This document shows, piece after piece, positions 1 to 10,943 of a DNA stretch of 64,000 nucleotides. Every line of letters starts with the position of its first letter. The first letter of the stretch is position 1. Origin of the DNA: Anisus vortex. Its lineage: Eukaryota; Mollusca; Gastropoda; Planorbidae. The stretch spans positions 14,807,279 through 14,871,278 of the forward strand of contig OX421509.1 in the NCBI GenBank assembly GCA_949126835.1, written 5' to 3'. The position numbers were made by a program, and so were the translations under genes. The notes under the pieces are model-generated. The model made no database searches. It was not told the origin of the DNA and worked only from the letters and a program-made list of their open reading frames with translations.

Positions 1-306
1 GCAATGGTAGGTTGAGGGGGGAGCAGAGTGTATCTGAAGTAGGTCAGCCCAGGACATTCAAGCAGGACGTGGTCTACAGTTTCTTGTGGGCAGGGGCAAA
101 GTCTGCAGTTAGGTGGGTGAGTTGGGTTTATTCTATTTAGGTGTGAGTTGAGGGCTATATGTCCTGTTCTCAACTGGAATATAGTGCATTGTTCTTTGCG
201 GGGGGGAGGAACTTTACCACCAGTTATATAAGTAACGGTTTTTGAAACAGGATGGGGGGAGTAATTATCGGGAAATTTGCAATAGAAAATCCAGATCTTA
301 TCTCCC
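1..306 (-). pseudogene. C-terminal fragment of an I/Jockey-group LINE ORF2
   Basis: Read on the minus strand, about 100 codons stay open and give the region between RNase H and the end of ORF2. It contains LRTGHIALNSHLNRI, then a cysteine/histidine finger with CRLCPCP, the DHVLLEC stretch and a following CP. The same finger follows RNase H in the intact LINE at 17-22 kb, but residues differ at most positions, so this is another family or an old copy. The fragment runs off the window edge, so the true 3' end is unseen. The upstream side ends near 306 at an in-frame TGA. No RT or RNase H core is present. Confidence 0.8.
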
Positions 307-1253
307 TTTGTTCATTTCATATCTTCTCCTTTTCTTTAATACTTATTACACCTTTTTTTCCCATTAGTTGCGGCCCATAGGTATTAATTATCTCCCTCTT
401 TCACTGCAACAGATGTTGGCCAAGTTGTCTGGACAGGAAAAACGAATTTGACAACAGCTTTGACATATCCGATAACAGCCGTTAGGGGGAGATAACAACA
501 AATTTAAGGAGAAGAATCTAACACTTATGCAAGTTGAAAAATACAGTGTTGTAGATTTAGATCTGAATAGTGGCCAGAAATAGTTCGGAGTTATTCCCCT
601 TTTACCTAATGAAGAATAATTATCCAGAGATTTTTTTTTTCAGAATTCTATTTTTAAAGGAAGCGAATCAAGTGCAAGATATAATTCGTCAAGCTACTGG
701 GCCAAGACTGGGCACTGTGCTGTTCACACAATCCTATTCCGCACCTTGGCAAAATAATCGAGTTAAGTCTTTAATTATTATTTTAATGTAAAACTGAATG
801 TCTTTTACTACAAATTATAATGAATACAAAAAAAGTCATTAAAAGTCTACATCACAAAGAAAAAAAAACTAAAAAAAAACTAAAAAAAGAAAAACGTTTA
901 AAGCTATACCTTGATATTTATCCTTAGATTTAAGTTTATCCTCAGCCAATGTTTCAATGTTTAGTGTGAGTGATACACCTATATTTTAAAGCTAATTAGT
1001 CACAAAGGATTTTTTTGTGTGGAAAAATGTCAGCCTGACATGTCACGTCTAATTGGCTGCAGATTATGCATCCGTCCAAATGGTCTTCTGGGGGGAAAAG
1101 GGAGGGGGAGGGAGGTGGTATGCAAAGAAAAGGTCGTTGACCCTTGACCCTTCGTTTGTTATTGATTGGATGCTATAAATGACATGGGGGCGGAAGTAGT
1201 AATGTAAAAACTCCCAAGATTCTGTGATGTAGGAGTCAGGTACAGAAATAGAG
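307..1253. other. No recognisable gene or repeat
   Basis: AT-rich unique-looking sequence with A-runs near 860-895. The 73-codon ORF at 570-791 has no family resemblance I can see. Confidence 0.5.
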
Positions 1254-1383
1254 GGTTAGTTTCTAGGAGTGCTTGCAATGTGGGAGTCTTATTCAACACT
1301 AGACACACAGATGTTGAAGGTTAGTTTCTAGGAGTGCTTGCAATGTGGGAGTCTTATTCAACACTAGACATACCGATGTTGAA
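1254..1383. repeat. 65-bp tandem duplication (two copies)
   Basis: The unit beginning GGTTAGTTTCTAGGAGTGCT starts at 1254 and again at 1319. The copies are nearly identical; the visible differences are in the last part of the unit (acacacag against acataccg). Confidence 0.9.
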
Positions 1384-1502
1384 TTCCAAGGGGAGGTTAC
1401 GCTAAAATAGAATATTTTCATGCTAAGATAACTCACCCACTTTGCTAGGGCACGGAATATTTTGATGAAGGGTTGGGAATAAAACTAGGTCATCCAAGGG
1501 AA

Positions 1503-1767
1503 TGTGGGGCGCAGTGCCGTTCGACTGGCTACCGAAGGTCCTGGGTTCGAATCCTGGTAATGACTAGTATTTGTTCCTGTGACTGGAGGGTGTCCCTGAG
1601 TCTACCCAGCTCTGATGGGCACCTGGCATTAGTTGTGAGTAAAGTGAAGGCGGCTGGGCATGGTGCTGGCCACAAAATCACCTAGTATGCCGTGGCCACA
1701 GAAACTGATGAACGCTGCTTCACTAGCCCTATGTATCAGTTTGGTCCGACGGGTACTTTACTTTACT
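1503..1767 (+). mobile_element. SINE-1, tRNA-derived SINE (full length)
   Basis: The head resembles a tRNA: a degenerate A box near 1510, then a B box GGTTCGAATCC at 1544-1554. The body follows as in other copies: 'gtgtccctgagtctaccc', 'aaaggcggctgggcat', 'tgctggccaca', 'gccgtggccacagaaac', and the 3' end 'ggtccgacgggtacttta'. It abuts the RT fragment starting at 1776, so the SINE probably inserted into that LINE or sits at its 5' truncation point. At least ten other copies lie in the window. Confidence 0.9.
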
Positions 1768-1775
1768 CATACTAG

Positions 1776-3566
1776 GGATCACGATTAATAGAAAATATAT
1801 ATATGAAACACTAGAACTCTTTGGGATCCCTAATAAGCTAACTAGACTAATATACATGACACTATGTAAATCTAGGAGTAAAGTCAAGGCGCAGGGAGAA
1901 TACTCGCGTGAATTCCCAACTCAACAAGGACTACGACAAGGAGACTCACTATCGTGCATGCTATTTAACCTAGTATTAGAGAGAGTCATTAGAAACATTA
2001 ATGTAGACACTAGAGGGACGATAAAAGAATATTTCAATAGAGAAGCCCCCAACATACACCTCAGTGGAACTCTATATAGTCAACCTCTGCAGTACCTAGC
2101 GTATGCTGATGATATAGCCTTACTTGGAAAGAATAAAAATGCCATTCAACAAGCTCTTACAGAGCTGGAAGATGCCTCCATGCTGGCAGGACTTGAGATC
2201 AATGACAACAAAGCAAAGTACATGGTACTGATGAGGGATGATACAAATGAAGAAGATAAGGAAGACTTCAAAGCCAAGAATAGCAGATTTGAAAGAGTAG
2301 ATACTTTCAAATACTTAGAGTCAAGCCTTAATGAAAGGAATGAGATACTACCTGAGATAAAAGAAAGAATAGATGCAGGAAATCGTGCCTATTTCAGCCT
2401 CCAAATGTATTCCGCAACAAAAATATCTCGTAAAGAACAAAGAAGATGATGTACAAAACCATTATAAGACCAGTGGTGATGTATAGCAGTGAAACATGGA
2501 CAATGTCAAAATCCATTGAGACCTTGCTTAACTCTTTCTCTCCGGAATTATTTTCCCTATTCTGCCGGAATTATCCTTTTTTTTCTCTTTGCCATCACTA
2601 TTGCTATCTTCAAATCTTTATAACTTTGTTGGTTTTAATCAGACAATATCATATTTGGTATTGAATTCAAGGAAACTAAAAGCTCCTTACAGAGAATATA
2701 AAATCATTTGTTACTAACATTTAAAAAATAATTTTTTAAAACGAAAATAAAAAAAAAAATCCCTCACCATAGTCTTACATAACACAAATTCCAAGGGCTC
2801 ACACCAAAATAAATATATTCCCAAAATAATTAACTACATTGTTTTCCTAAAATATATACTCTTTTTTTACTATTAAAAACAAATATTTCTTTTAAAATAG
2901 AAATATAAAGCCCGTATTTATCATTTATTATCACTACCCACCACATACGGCCCTGCACGGGTGAAAAAAAATCCATAAAAATGCATTTAAAAAAAAATGA
3001 AAACACGATGTAAACACAAATCTGGATGTTATTCAAAGGGAAATCATTCTAGATTTATGTAAAAGTTAAAGAAAAAAAATAGCGCTGAAAATTAACGAAA
3101 TAAACATATTTTAACAAATCGACGCTGGCATCGTCGATCCGTCAAAATGGCCGTTTTAAAATCGACGCTGATATCGTCGATCCGGAGAGAAAGAGTTAAT
3201 ACCTGGGAAAGAAAAATGCTGCGGAGGATATATGGAGCTGTACAAGACGCAGATGGCTGGAGGTCAAGAACAAATGAAGAACTGTACACTCTGCACGAGG
3301 ATCCAACGGTGGTAGCTGAGATAAAGAAGGACAGATTGAGGTGGGCAGGCCACTTGGAAAGAATGACAGACTGCAGAGCAGCCAGAACAGTACATCACCA
3401 GAGACCAAGAGGAAAGAGACTTAGGGGCTGACCAAGACAAAGAAGGCTCGAAGCTATAGAGTCAGATCTACAAAATCTTGGTGTGCGGGATTGGCGAAGG
3501 AAGGCCCGGGATAGGCCCGAATGGAAGGAGGTGGTGAAGCAGGCCAAAGCCCCACATGGGCTGTAG
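1776..3566 (+). pseudogene. LINE-C reverse transcriptase, broken and interrupted
   Basis: A non-LTR reverse transcriptase lacking its endonuclease and the first RT blocks. The frame can be followed from about 1776 (INRKYIYETLELFGIPNKL), through GLRQGDSLS near 1930 and the catalytic LAYADDIALL near 2095-2125, to a break near 2440-2450 where the reading frame shifts (the first frame stops at 2447-2449). It resumes with MMYKTIIRPVVMYSSETWT, is split at 2528-3199 by a DNA transposon, and continues from 3200 as TWERKMLRRIYG to RWAGHLERM. An in-frame TGA near 3429 replaces the arginine expected in a GRP motif. The ORF ends at TAG 3564-3566 after VVKQAKAPHGL. The C-terminal style is that of RTE-like endonuclease/RT elements; clade assignment is a guess. 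It is non-functional. Confidence 0.88.
2528..3199. mobile_element. TTAA-target DNA transposon, non-autonomous (piggyBac-like)
   Basis: Perfect 14-bp terminal inverted repeats, CTCTTTCTCTCCGG at 2532-2545 and CCGGAGAGAAAGAG at 3182-3195, are each bordered by TTAA (2528-2531 and 3196-3199). It lies inside the LINE-C ORF, and removing it with one TTAA copy rejoins the frame as ETLLNTWERK. A TTAA target with precise ends is the hallmark of piggyBac-type transposition. The 664-bp interior has no transposase ORF. Near the 3' end are two copies of a block containing 'atcgacgctg' and 'atcgtcgatccg'. Confidence 0.9.
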
Positions 3567-3867
3567 CGCCATAGGGATGGATGGAAGGGTTCACGGGAGG
3601 GAAACCGACAAACGAAGAAGGACCAACTAATTTAGTGAAATACACAACCACACACACTACACACTACACCCCCCCCCCCCTCTGCTCGATAAGCTAAATT
3701 TGTATAAAAATGAAAACATTAAACTTAGAAAAATGTTATTCAGAACCCCCTCCCCTTACAACACCTTGGCGTCCGTCTCCTACAAAAACGTTCTGCCAAT
3801 GCCCCCCCCCCCCCACACACACACATGCACATTATACATGGTGTCAAAAGTAAAAATAAAAAATTGT

Positions 3868-3995
3868 AAATTTGCAGCTCGCTCTTATAGCGTTGAAGGA
3901 CCTCTGTGGTGGAACGAAATTTCCGAACACAATAAAACAAGCATCCGAAGACTAATTGTTATGAATAGCGCTATATAAATAATGTAATGGGTAAT
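3868..3995 (+). pseudogene. LINE C-terminal remnant (CR1-like style)
   Basis: The translation AARSYSVEGPLWWNEISEH resembles the 'SFSVAGPxLWNxLP' block that ends many CR1/Rex-like LINE ORFs. It is followed by NSAI and a stop in 'agcgctatataaat', a common 3'-end sequence in such elements. It is too short and worn to assign to a family. Confidence 0.55.
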
Positions 3996-4296
3996 TTTTA
4001 ATCAGCAGCAAGGAAACTAGTGGCTCCAAAATGTATAGCATTAAAGATCAATTACTTATACCAGAGACAGAAAGCTGGAGATTTTAATAATTCGACTTCA
4101 ATGCGCCATGACGCCCAAGATATAACTGTTACATTCAGCAGTGTAACACTATACTCCCCAAGTTGCATGAACTCTATCGTGAAATCAATCCCAGGGCAAT
4201 TAGAACTAATGACACAAATTGATCATTGGAAACAAATGATTGCCTCCCCTTATTGATTTAGGTGATTGATGACTTTTGATTTCTTTGTTCAGTTTG

Positions 4297-4393
4297 CGTT
4301 CTCATGTTCCCCTGTTCTCATGTTCCCCTGTTCTCATGTTCCCCTGTTCTCATGTTCCCCTGTTCTCATGTTCCCCTGTTCTCATGTTCTCAC
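4297..4393. repeat. 16-bp minisatellite, about 6 copies
   Basis: The unit TGTTCTCATGTTCCCC is repeated almost without change. Confidence 0.95.
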
Positions 4394-5133
4394 ACTAATC
4401 CGGTGACATAGAAACTCCATTTTATAAAACCTTTTTCTCTCCCTTAGAATTACGTTAGTTTTTAAAAATTGTAGGTGAAAAAAAAATCAAATTAAAACCA
4501 TCTGTTAATTGAAATTTTATTTCAAAAATTAATGTCACTTCCATACATCACCATCAACATCTAACGTTTCCTCTCTGTGAGGATCATGGGATCTCTGTCT
4601 CCACACCCACTACGTTTAAACGTTTCCCGCCAGTCTGTAAATTTCATCAGACTACATCCTTGAGTTCCACCATAACATATTTAGAGCCAAGGGCACTTCT
4701 ATTGGGCGGTTATTATCATTCACATCGTCTTACAAAACATTGAGAACATTAATAGTACATTTCAATACGTATGTAGTCCATACATGACTCTTGCGTGTAT
4801 GCGCCGCAGTGCCAAGGGGAGCGGGCCGCCATTACACGTGCTCACTGAAATACTCCAAAGGCTTTCTAAGTTTTCTTGCTCGCTGTCAATAAAAGGTGAC
4901 ACGGGAAAGGATGTTCACTTCAAGAAATGGAGCCGAAAGTATAAAAAAAAGTTTTGCTTGTCGCTAAGCTATCCAAAGCCCAAAAGGAGCGTAACATATT
5001 TGGGCAACTGGGAGTTTCATCAAAGACCATCCCAGTTCACGGTGATTGGATTATGGAACAGTACACGTACCATTAGTTAGATAACATCCAGTGAACCTGC
5101 ACATGTAAAGTAAAGTAGTAACAATAAATATTA
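4394..5133. other. No supported gene
   Basis: Unique-looking sequence. A 98-codon ORF at 4784-5080 has a basic, lysine-rich middle but no motif I recognise and no supporting context. Confidence 0.4.
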
Positions 5134-5416
5134 AACTATAATTTAGAAATATAACACAAAGACAATCGGTTACAAAGCTCAGATACACATAAGGACAAAA
5201 AAACACTTTCCTTATCCCTTATGCAAGAACATATCCATATAAGTACTATTTCTTCTCGAGTGGCATCCGGGCATGGAATGGGTTGCCTGAACAAAACCGG
5301 GAAAACCATCATTTATAAAACACTAATAGAAGTGCAGGACTAGACTTAAACCACGGATGAGCGTAGGACGCAATAATCTTCTTTATTGAAAAAGCGTCTT
5401 TTAATGCATGAGATAG
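5134..5416 (+). mobile_element. LINE-B 3' end (ORF2 C-terminus plus tail)
   Basis: The plus strand encodes TFLIPYARTYPYKYYFFSS followed directly by GIRAWNGLPEQ, the conserved C-terminal block of L2/CR1-type LINEs. After the stop it runs through 'ccacggatgagcgtagg' to the tail 'gacgcaataatcttcttt' and 'gcgtcttttaatgcat'. The copy at 48366-48645 aligns over the same span on the other strand. Only the 3' end is present, as expected from 5'-truncated target-primed insertion. An in-frame stop upstream shows decay. Confidence 0.8.
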
Positions 5417-6278
5417 GTGACCCCCAGTATTGTGGAAAACCTGCAAAATAAAAATATTATATCCGAAGTACTCTAATTACTAATTAATATCGCCAGATGT
5501 TGATATCCTAACGGTCGTATACAACTTCATACAATTATTAAACCAGCTGTTAGTGTTATTACTGGATTTAAGTTTTTGGATTTTTTCTCTCCCTAAGCAA
5601 GCACAAATGCAACAGTATTAAATGTATGAACAGTATTATATAAACGCCTATATACAAATATACTCAACGCTGCCTCCCCGCTACACTCTTCAAATAAACG
5701 CCCCCTCCCCCCCCTGCACCCTAACTACCCCTGGGTGTGTCACTATGCATAAATATGGCGAGAAAAGAATGAAGGCAGAAACAAACAAACAATAGGATCC
5801 CCACTCCCCCCCCCTTTTTTTTCCCCTTTCCCACTCGCCACCAGAGGTCTCTGTAGGGACTTCTAAGTTTCTATTTATAGTGTGAAGCAAGGGCAGACAA
5901 TTATTGTTTTCCACAGACAGGGGCCATAACTTATTACCTTTTTTTTAAACCATTTTTTTTTTTTAGAAAACCAAATAAAATAAATAAAACAATGAAAGAC
6001 GGTAAAACCGTTAGATATGTATGTCAACTTTGATGTTTAGAAAACGGCATGGTATTTGTAAGCAATAAAATATAAACAGGTGAATTCAATACAGAGTAAA
6101 GAAAGCTTTACACTATACATTCTTATATATATTTATTGTATATATAATATATGTGCGTATACATGAATAGTGAAGAATGGATGGATAGATTAATTTAAAG
6201 TTATTTGTGTGTTGTCATAATTTGTTGCTTCAATGCGAAAAAAAAACAATATTATTATGAGATCTTATAAATAATAAA
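5417..6278. other. No recognisable gene
   Basis: AT-rich with short homopolymers, a C-rich patch at 5700-5720 and TA-rich sequence near 6125-6160. ORFs here show no family similarity. Confidence 0.45.
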
Positions 6279-6304
6279 GTGGCCGAGCGGTAGCGCGTTC
6301 GGCA
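6279..6304 (+). mobile_element. SINE-1 head fragment (A-box region only)
   Basis: GTGGCCGAGCGGTAGCGCGT and the next few bases match the first 26 bases of SINE-1, then similarity stops. TGGCCGAGCGG is typical of the D-arm of class II (Leu/Ser-type) tRNAs, which hints at the ancestry of the family. It is either a severely 3'-truncated copy or a remnant. Confidence 0.65.
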
Positions 6305-6754
6305 TAAAGGAAGAGAAAAGTTAAAGAAAGAGAGAACGGAAGAAAGAAAAAGGAGAATAATATAAAGATATATAAATAGTTATATATAAAGATAGATATA
6401 ATAGAAAGAAATACCGGAAGAAAGCCTCTTCATTACTGAAGACAGAAAACTAAAAGACCAGAAGCAATATCACGTGACGTGTCTCACGGAATCGACGAGT
6501 TAAGCTCTTCCAAAATCTACATTATCTTGAGCTTTACGTGAGGGACTTTCAGATGTTTGGTCTTTGGGTGTTCTCACAAGATCTAGGTTGAAATACACAC
6601 AGAAAAAAAACACTAGAGTCTCGTACAAACGGACCATCACTTTTATTTTTTTATTTTTTTTTTTACTCTTTTTAACGAGGAGGATTATGTGGTCAGTATA
6701 AGACTGTCAGGTGCATTTTTGACGCTGAGACTATTTTAGATCCCACGGAAAGAT

Positions 6755-6835
6755 TTAACCCTTCTCGTACCGACCTACTTCTATCTATGCTGCCTTCAGT
6801 TCCGCTATATACGCGCCCGGGACTGTAAGGGTTAA
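6755..6835. mobile_element. 81-bp TTAA mini-element, copy 1
   Basis: It begins TTAACCCTT and ends AAGGGTTAA, so the ends are a 9-bp inverted repeat that includes the TTAA target. Interior markers are 'cgtaccgacctacttct' and 'ccgctatatacgcgcc'. Two further copies of exactly 81 bp lie at 38378-38458 (3 differences from this one) and 56271-56351 (inverted). The TTAA and CCCT start fit piggyBac-type MITEs. Confidence 0.88.
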
Positions 6836-6969
6836 TAGAGAAAAAGCTTGAATTCCGTATGTAGCCAATATGCAATGGGGCAAAATGCCCATCCTAGTGG
6901 GATCTTCAGTGAAATCAAAACACTAGTGTGAGATAGAGATCTGATTAATTTCCTAATTTTAGCTGAGAT

Positions 6970-7212
6970 TTATCCGTGGTCAGTGTCTAAAATGTGCATT
7001 TTGTTCATGGTTTTAAATGATGCTACGTTTTTTTTCCGCATTCGTTCAGGCAATCCATTCCCTACCCTGATAACGGTCAGATAGAAATTAATTTCTTTTT
7101 GCGTTTGTTCTTGCATCGTGATATTCTGGCATAGAACTGAAACTATCTCATAGCTGGGTTTTTTTTCTGTGACCCAATGATTTAGCTTTTTTGGCGGCCC
7201 GGTGCCGGGCAT
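6970..7212 (-). pseudogene. Diverged LINE-B-like ORF2 C-terminus
   Basis: An 80-codon minus-strand reading frame contains IRVGNGLPERMRKKNVASFK and ends LDTDHG-stop. This parallels WNGLPEQ...SFK in the LINE-B copies, whose sequence after the frame, 'ctagactcggaccacgga', would read LDSDHG. The downstream tail is not clearly LINE-B, so this is an old copy or a related family. Confidence 0.6.
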
Positions 7213-9351
7213 ATGGGCACCTCAGTCATAAAACACTATTAAGACACGATGTAATAGTCTCACAGAGAACTACAGCCTTTATGTCTGCCATCCACACTGG
7301 GCCTTTGTATAAAACCGTGGCCCTGATTTACGACTGACCCCAGAGACAATGTGAGAACCTTGGCTAATAGTCCGGACCAATCTGCCCCCGGGTGACAGGA
7401 CGATTGTCCAGATGACTGATGACCCACTAAAAATGACCGCTTCTGGAGAATGTCAAAGACACGTGGTGCGGTTGGGGGGGGGGGGTGTAATATCTGTGGT
7501 AGTCGGGTGGGACCCAGGCTGACCATAGTTCACCTGTCACTCTCTGTATGGCCCACTGGCCCACTAGATATTTTAGTTTTCTTTATTCCTTTTGTAGCCT
7601 CAGTTCTAGCTTATTCTTTCTCTGTCTTCCCCTCTTTCTCCCTCTCTCTCTAATTCTATCTCTTTTACGCTTTTCTTTGTATTTATTTCTTCCTACTATC
7701 CCCCCCCCCCTTTTTCCTTTCCTTATTTATTGACCTCTTGCTTTCTCTTACTTAATTTTTATATTTCTCTATATCGTTTTTTTTGTCTAGAATTTTCTCT
7801 CTCTCTCTTTTCTTCTCGCGTTCACTATATGTTTGTCTGTCCCTCTCACTCTCTCCTGTGCGTTTTCCCCGATCTATATTTCTTCCTACTCTCTTCTACT
7901 CTATACTCTATATTTCTCACTTTTCTATTTCTTCCCATTTCTTCAGTCTGTCTATCCTACACACAATAAACTATGATGGATATAAAAGTACCCCCCCTTC
8001 CCCCCCCCCCCCCCCGGACGTCATCACTGTAATTTACTTCCTGGTACAAACATTTTCTCTCTTGAGTATTTCGTGTGTTTTAAAAGATCATTTTGACTTT
8101 TGTTTTAAAAGGAGAGGCTTCTAGAATTCATATACAAAAATAAACACACAATTACACACATATACAAACATGTGGGTGTGTGTATAATTCAATTCAAACA
8201 TAACGTGTATTTAAAACAAAACGTATATTTTTTTAATGCAACATTAACAGCTAATTACTAAATCACATATTTGCATTGAGCATTGACCAGGCTACACTAT
8301 CGAAATTGATCATTGACTCAAAACCACACACACACACACACAAAACGCTTCACCAAAGTCTATTTAACTTTCAGCTCTGCTAAATCTCTCGTGCATTTGT
8401 CAAGGATAAATACACACATAATCGTGTGTAACGATTTCTAAGCAATTATATATATATATAGGCTATATTATATTTCATTTTTTTTTTACAGTATGTCAAA
8501 TTAAAAACGAATACGAGCAAAAGCGAGGGGAAAAAAGTGAAGTTGAAGTATTTGTCGTAGTTCTATATATCTTTCAATGTCGTGAGTGCACACTCGCATC
8601 AAACCTCGACACACGTTTTTGTAACGAGATATTTCTTCAAATATTGACCAAATACTTACGTGAGAACCGTTTTTCCCCCAGTTTTTCGCCAAAGTTGTAA
8701 AGTCAACAGCCTATGAATCTATAGAAGATGGGGGTGTTGGAAGGTGGCGTGGTGAGGGGGGGGGGGGGGGGGGGGCGGGGAGAGACCATTATGCCAAGTG
8801 GGTCAAATAGAAGCGTCGCGTGACTGAGTGGAGCTGAGCTTACATTTAGCTCCGGCAACAATTGAAGCTCGCAAGTAAAATAAAAAAAATTTGAAGAAAA
8901 TAAACGCGATAAAAACATACGATCGCACTTTAAATAGAGCTCAAAAGTGCATACCAGGTATTTTATATTTTTTTTTCAATTAACAAATATTCAAAACACC
9001 AAACAGCATAAAATACACCAAGAAATTGTGTACAAATATGAATCATTGATGATCATAACTAATATTGAGAAAGACAAAAAAAATTTGTGAAAATGTCGAT
9101 TTGAGGTCGTGACCGTTTGATCCTATTAAAATAATATAATTATACAGAGAGCACATTGCTAAATGAAGTAGCGCGTGATTAAACAAGACTGACCATTGGG
9201 CACCACGATAACCAACTAAGAATAGCGAAACGTCTCTAGTGTATTTGTAGTGGATTTCATGAAATTAAACATTAATGTGTCGAAAACTATCATGGAGAAA
9301 TGAAAACCGATGTTTGAATATTTATGTAAACCGTTTCGAATTCTTACCAGT
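7213..9351. other. No gene; pyrimidine-rich and homopolymer tracts
   Basis: Poly-G at 7474-7485, a CT-rich stretch from about 7600 to 7960, poly-C at 8000-8015, (CA)n at 8325-8342, short (TA)n near 8450 and a 20-base poly-G at 8756-8775. The ORFs in the CT-rich part (leucine/serine/phenylalanine runs) are by-products of base composition. Confidence 0.6.
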
Positions 9352-9480
9352 CTATCTTATCTTATCTTATACATTACCGACGCTCCTTCTATAGAGAAGA
9401 TTGTTGCGTCCTACGCTCATCGGTGGTCCGAGTCTAGTCTTGCATTTTTATTAATGTTTTAAATAATGTTAAGTTACTGT
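9352..9480 (-). mobile_element. LINE-B 3' tail, truncated copy
   Basis: On the minus strand this gives the LINE-B 3' end: 'acattatttaaaac', 'gactagactcgga', 'gagcgtaggacgcaa', 'gaaggagcgtcgg'. It ends in a short ATAAG repeat (plus strand tatcttatcttatctta), a microsatellite tail typical of target-primed insertion. It lies tail to tail with the LINE-C fragment at 9485. Confidence 0.82.
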
Positions 9481-9484
9481 CTCA

Positions 9485-9960
9485 ACCTTTACAGAGCCCT
9501 TGTCAAAACGATTGTTCTGTATGGATGTGACACCTGGACGCTGCTATCAGCAGCTTAAAACAAGTTGCAGGCATTTCGAAAATAAATGTATGAGAAAAAA
9601 TACTTCGAAACTCATACGTAGAACACATGACAAATGAGTATGTCTGGGACAGAATATCCTCAATTGCAGGCTCTCAAGAAAACATCATGACAACAATCTA
9701 ACGGCGCAAACTGACATGGCTCTGTCATGTGTTCCACAATAACCTGTCAAAAACAATCCTCCAAGGCACTGTAAAAGGTGGATGTCGGAGAGGCCGACAG
9801 CGGAAATGCTGGTTCGACAACATAAAATATTGGACATGGGCTGCAGTTGACTCAACTATTGACCTTCGCTCAAGATAGGCAAAAGTGGAAAAAAGTTGAC
9901 TGCTGAGTGTGTCCATATGCTCCCCCCAACGACCACAACGGTCAAGGAATTGATGATGAA
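9485..9960 (+). pseudogene. LINE-C ORF C-terminal region, decayed
   Basis: Fragments in shifting frames match the end of an RTE-like endonuclease/RT ORF: LYRALVKTIVLYGCDTWTLL near 9490-9550, SKTILQGTVKGG near 9745, GCRRGRQRKCW near 9783, and finally MLPPTTTTVKELMM near 9915-9955. Frameshifts and stops separate them. The order matches the better-kept copy at 30996-31436. Confidence 0.78.
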
Positions 9961-10410
9961 CCTTGACCTAAACCACAATAACCTATATAATAATTACATG
10001 TCACTACTCAGATGCCATAAAATAAAAGTGTTTTTTTTCCTAACTAAAGAATTATCAAGTAAAGAAATGATGCTCTTATAGAATAAACACAGAAAAACAG
10101 ACTACGCGAGTCCATACGACCACCGGTGACCTCTTCCCCATAAAACGGGACATCAAACGGAACATAAAAATCACCGCGGGACATGATTTATTTTACCGAC
10201 TTCCGCCTGGCGATGACGTCACACCAGTGACGAAATTAAAACTCATTCGGGGGGGGGCGCTGGAGGTCTTAGACGTTTTTGTTGATTTCATGTCAATTGT
10301 TTTTCTTGTCCCGCGTGAAACACTGGCTCACTCATTTCTCCCAGAATGCTAGGTTGTTGTTTTTTATATTTAAATCAATGACGTATTTCCGGTGAATCGT
10401 CCTCGGAGTT

Positions 10411-10470
10411 GGGGGGGGGGGGGGGTGAGTGAGGGCTTGGGTAAGGTATATGTATATATATATATATTTA
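10411..10470. repeat. Poly-G run followed by (TA)n
   Basis: Fifteen consecutive G at 10411-10425, then an alternating TA stretch at 10450-10467. Confidence 0.9.
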
Positions 10471-10719
10471 TATTTGACTTAAATCCTGTGTCTGGAAATT
10501 TAACTGTCATTTCAATCTGTGTGTCTGGACTTGGAAACGCCACTGAAGATTTTTTTATATTTTCAATGTATTTTTTTTTTAGTATTTAGTATTATACGCT
10601 CGGTCTTCGTAGACGCGATATATAAGTAGTAGTATATTATGTATTATCCTTACTGGATGTTATTATATTAAATAGTGACCGTTACACTACGGGTCACTAG
10701 AACTAATACTGATAGAGAA

Positions 10720-10883
10720 AGAGAGAAAGAGAGAGAGAGAGAGGGGGGGAGGTATAAAAGTACATGGAGAGAAGAGTAGTCTTGATAGATTTAGGGGGGA
10801 GGGGGGCGGCGGGAATAGTGACTTACAGAGGTAGATAGAGCAGGGTACATTCAGATAAACATAGTTTAGAGTGATAGAGAACG

Positions 10884-10923
<40 letters not shown>
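10720..10923. repeat. Interrupted (GA)n microsatellite
   Basis: (GA)n blocks at 10720-10743 and 10889-10923 flank G-rich sequence. The minus-strand 168-codon ORF over this region and the next SINE is a composition artefact. Confidence 0.85.
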
Positions 10924-10925
<2 letters not shown>

Positions 10926-10943
10926 TCGAATATAATAAGTGAA

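Noticed and set aside
1544..1554. B-box sequences read as tRNA genes
   Set aside because: GGTTCGAATCC recurs only within SINE-1 copies that share a long non-tRNA body; no cloverleaf with an acceptor stem is present.
4784..5080. 98-codon ORF
   Set aside because: No recognisable domain, and it sits next to LINE-B debris.
8275..8310. Phrase 'gcattgaccaggctacact' similar to 29109
   Set aside because: The match is short and the flanks do not align well enough to claim a repeat family.
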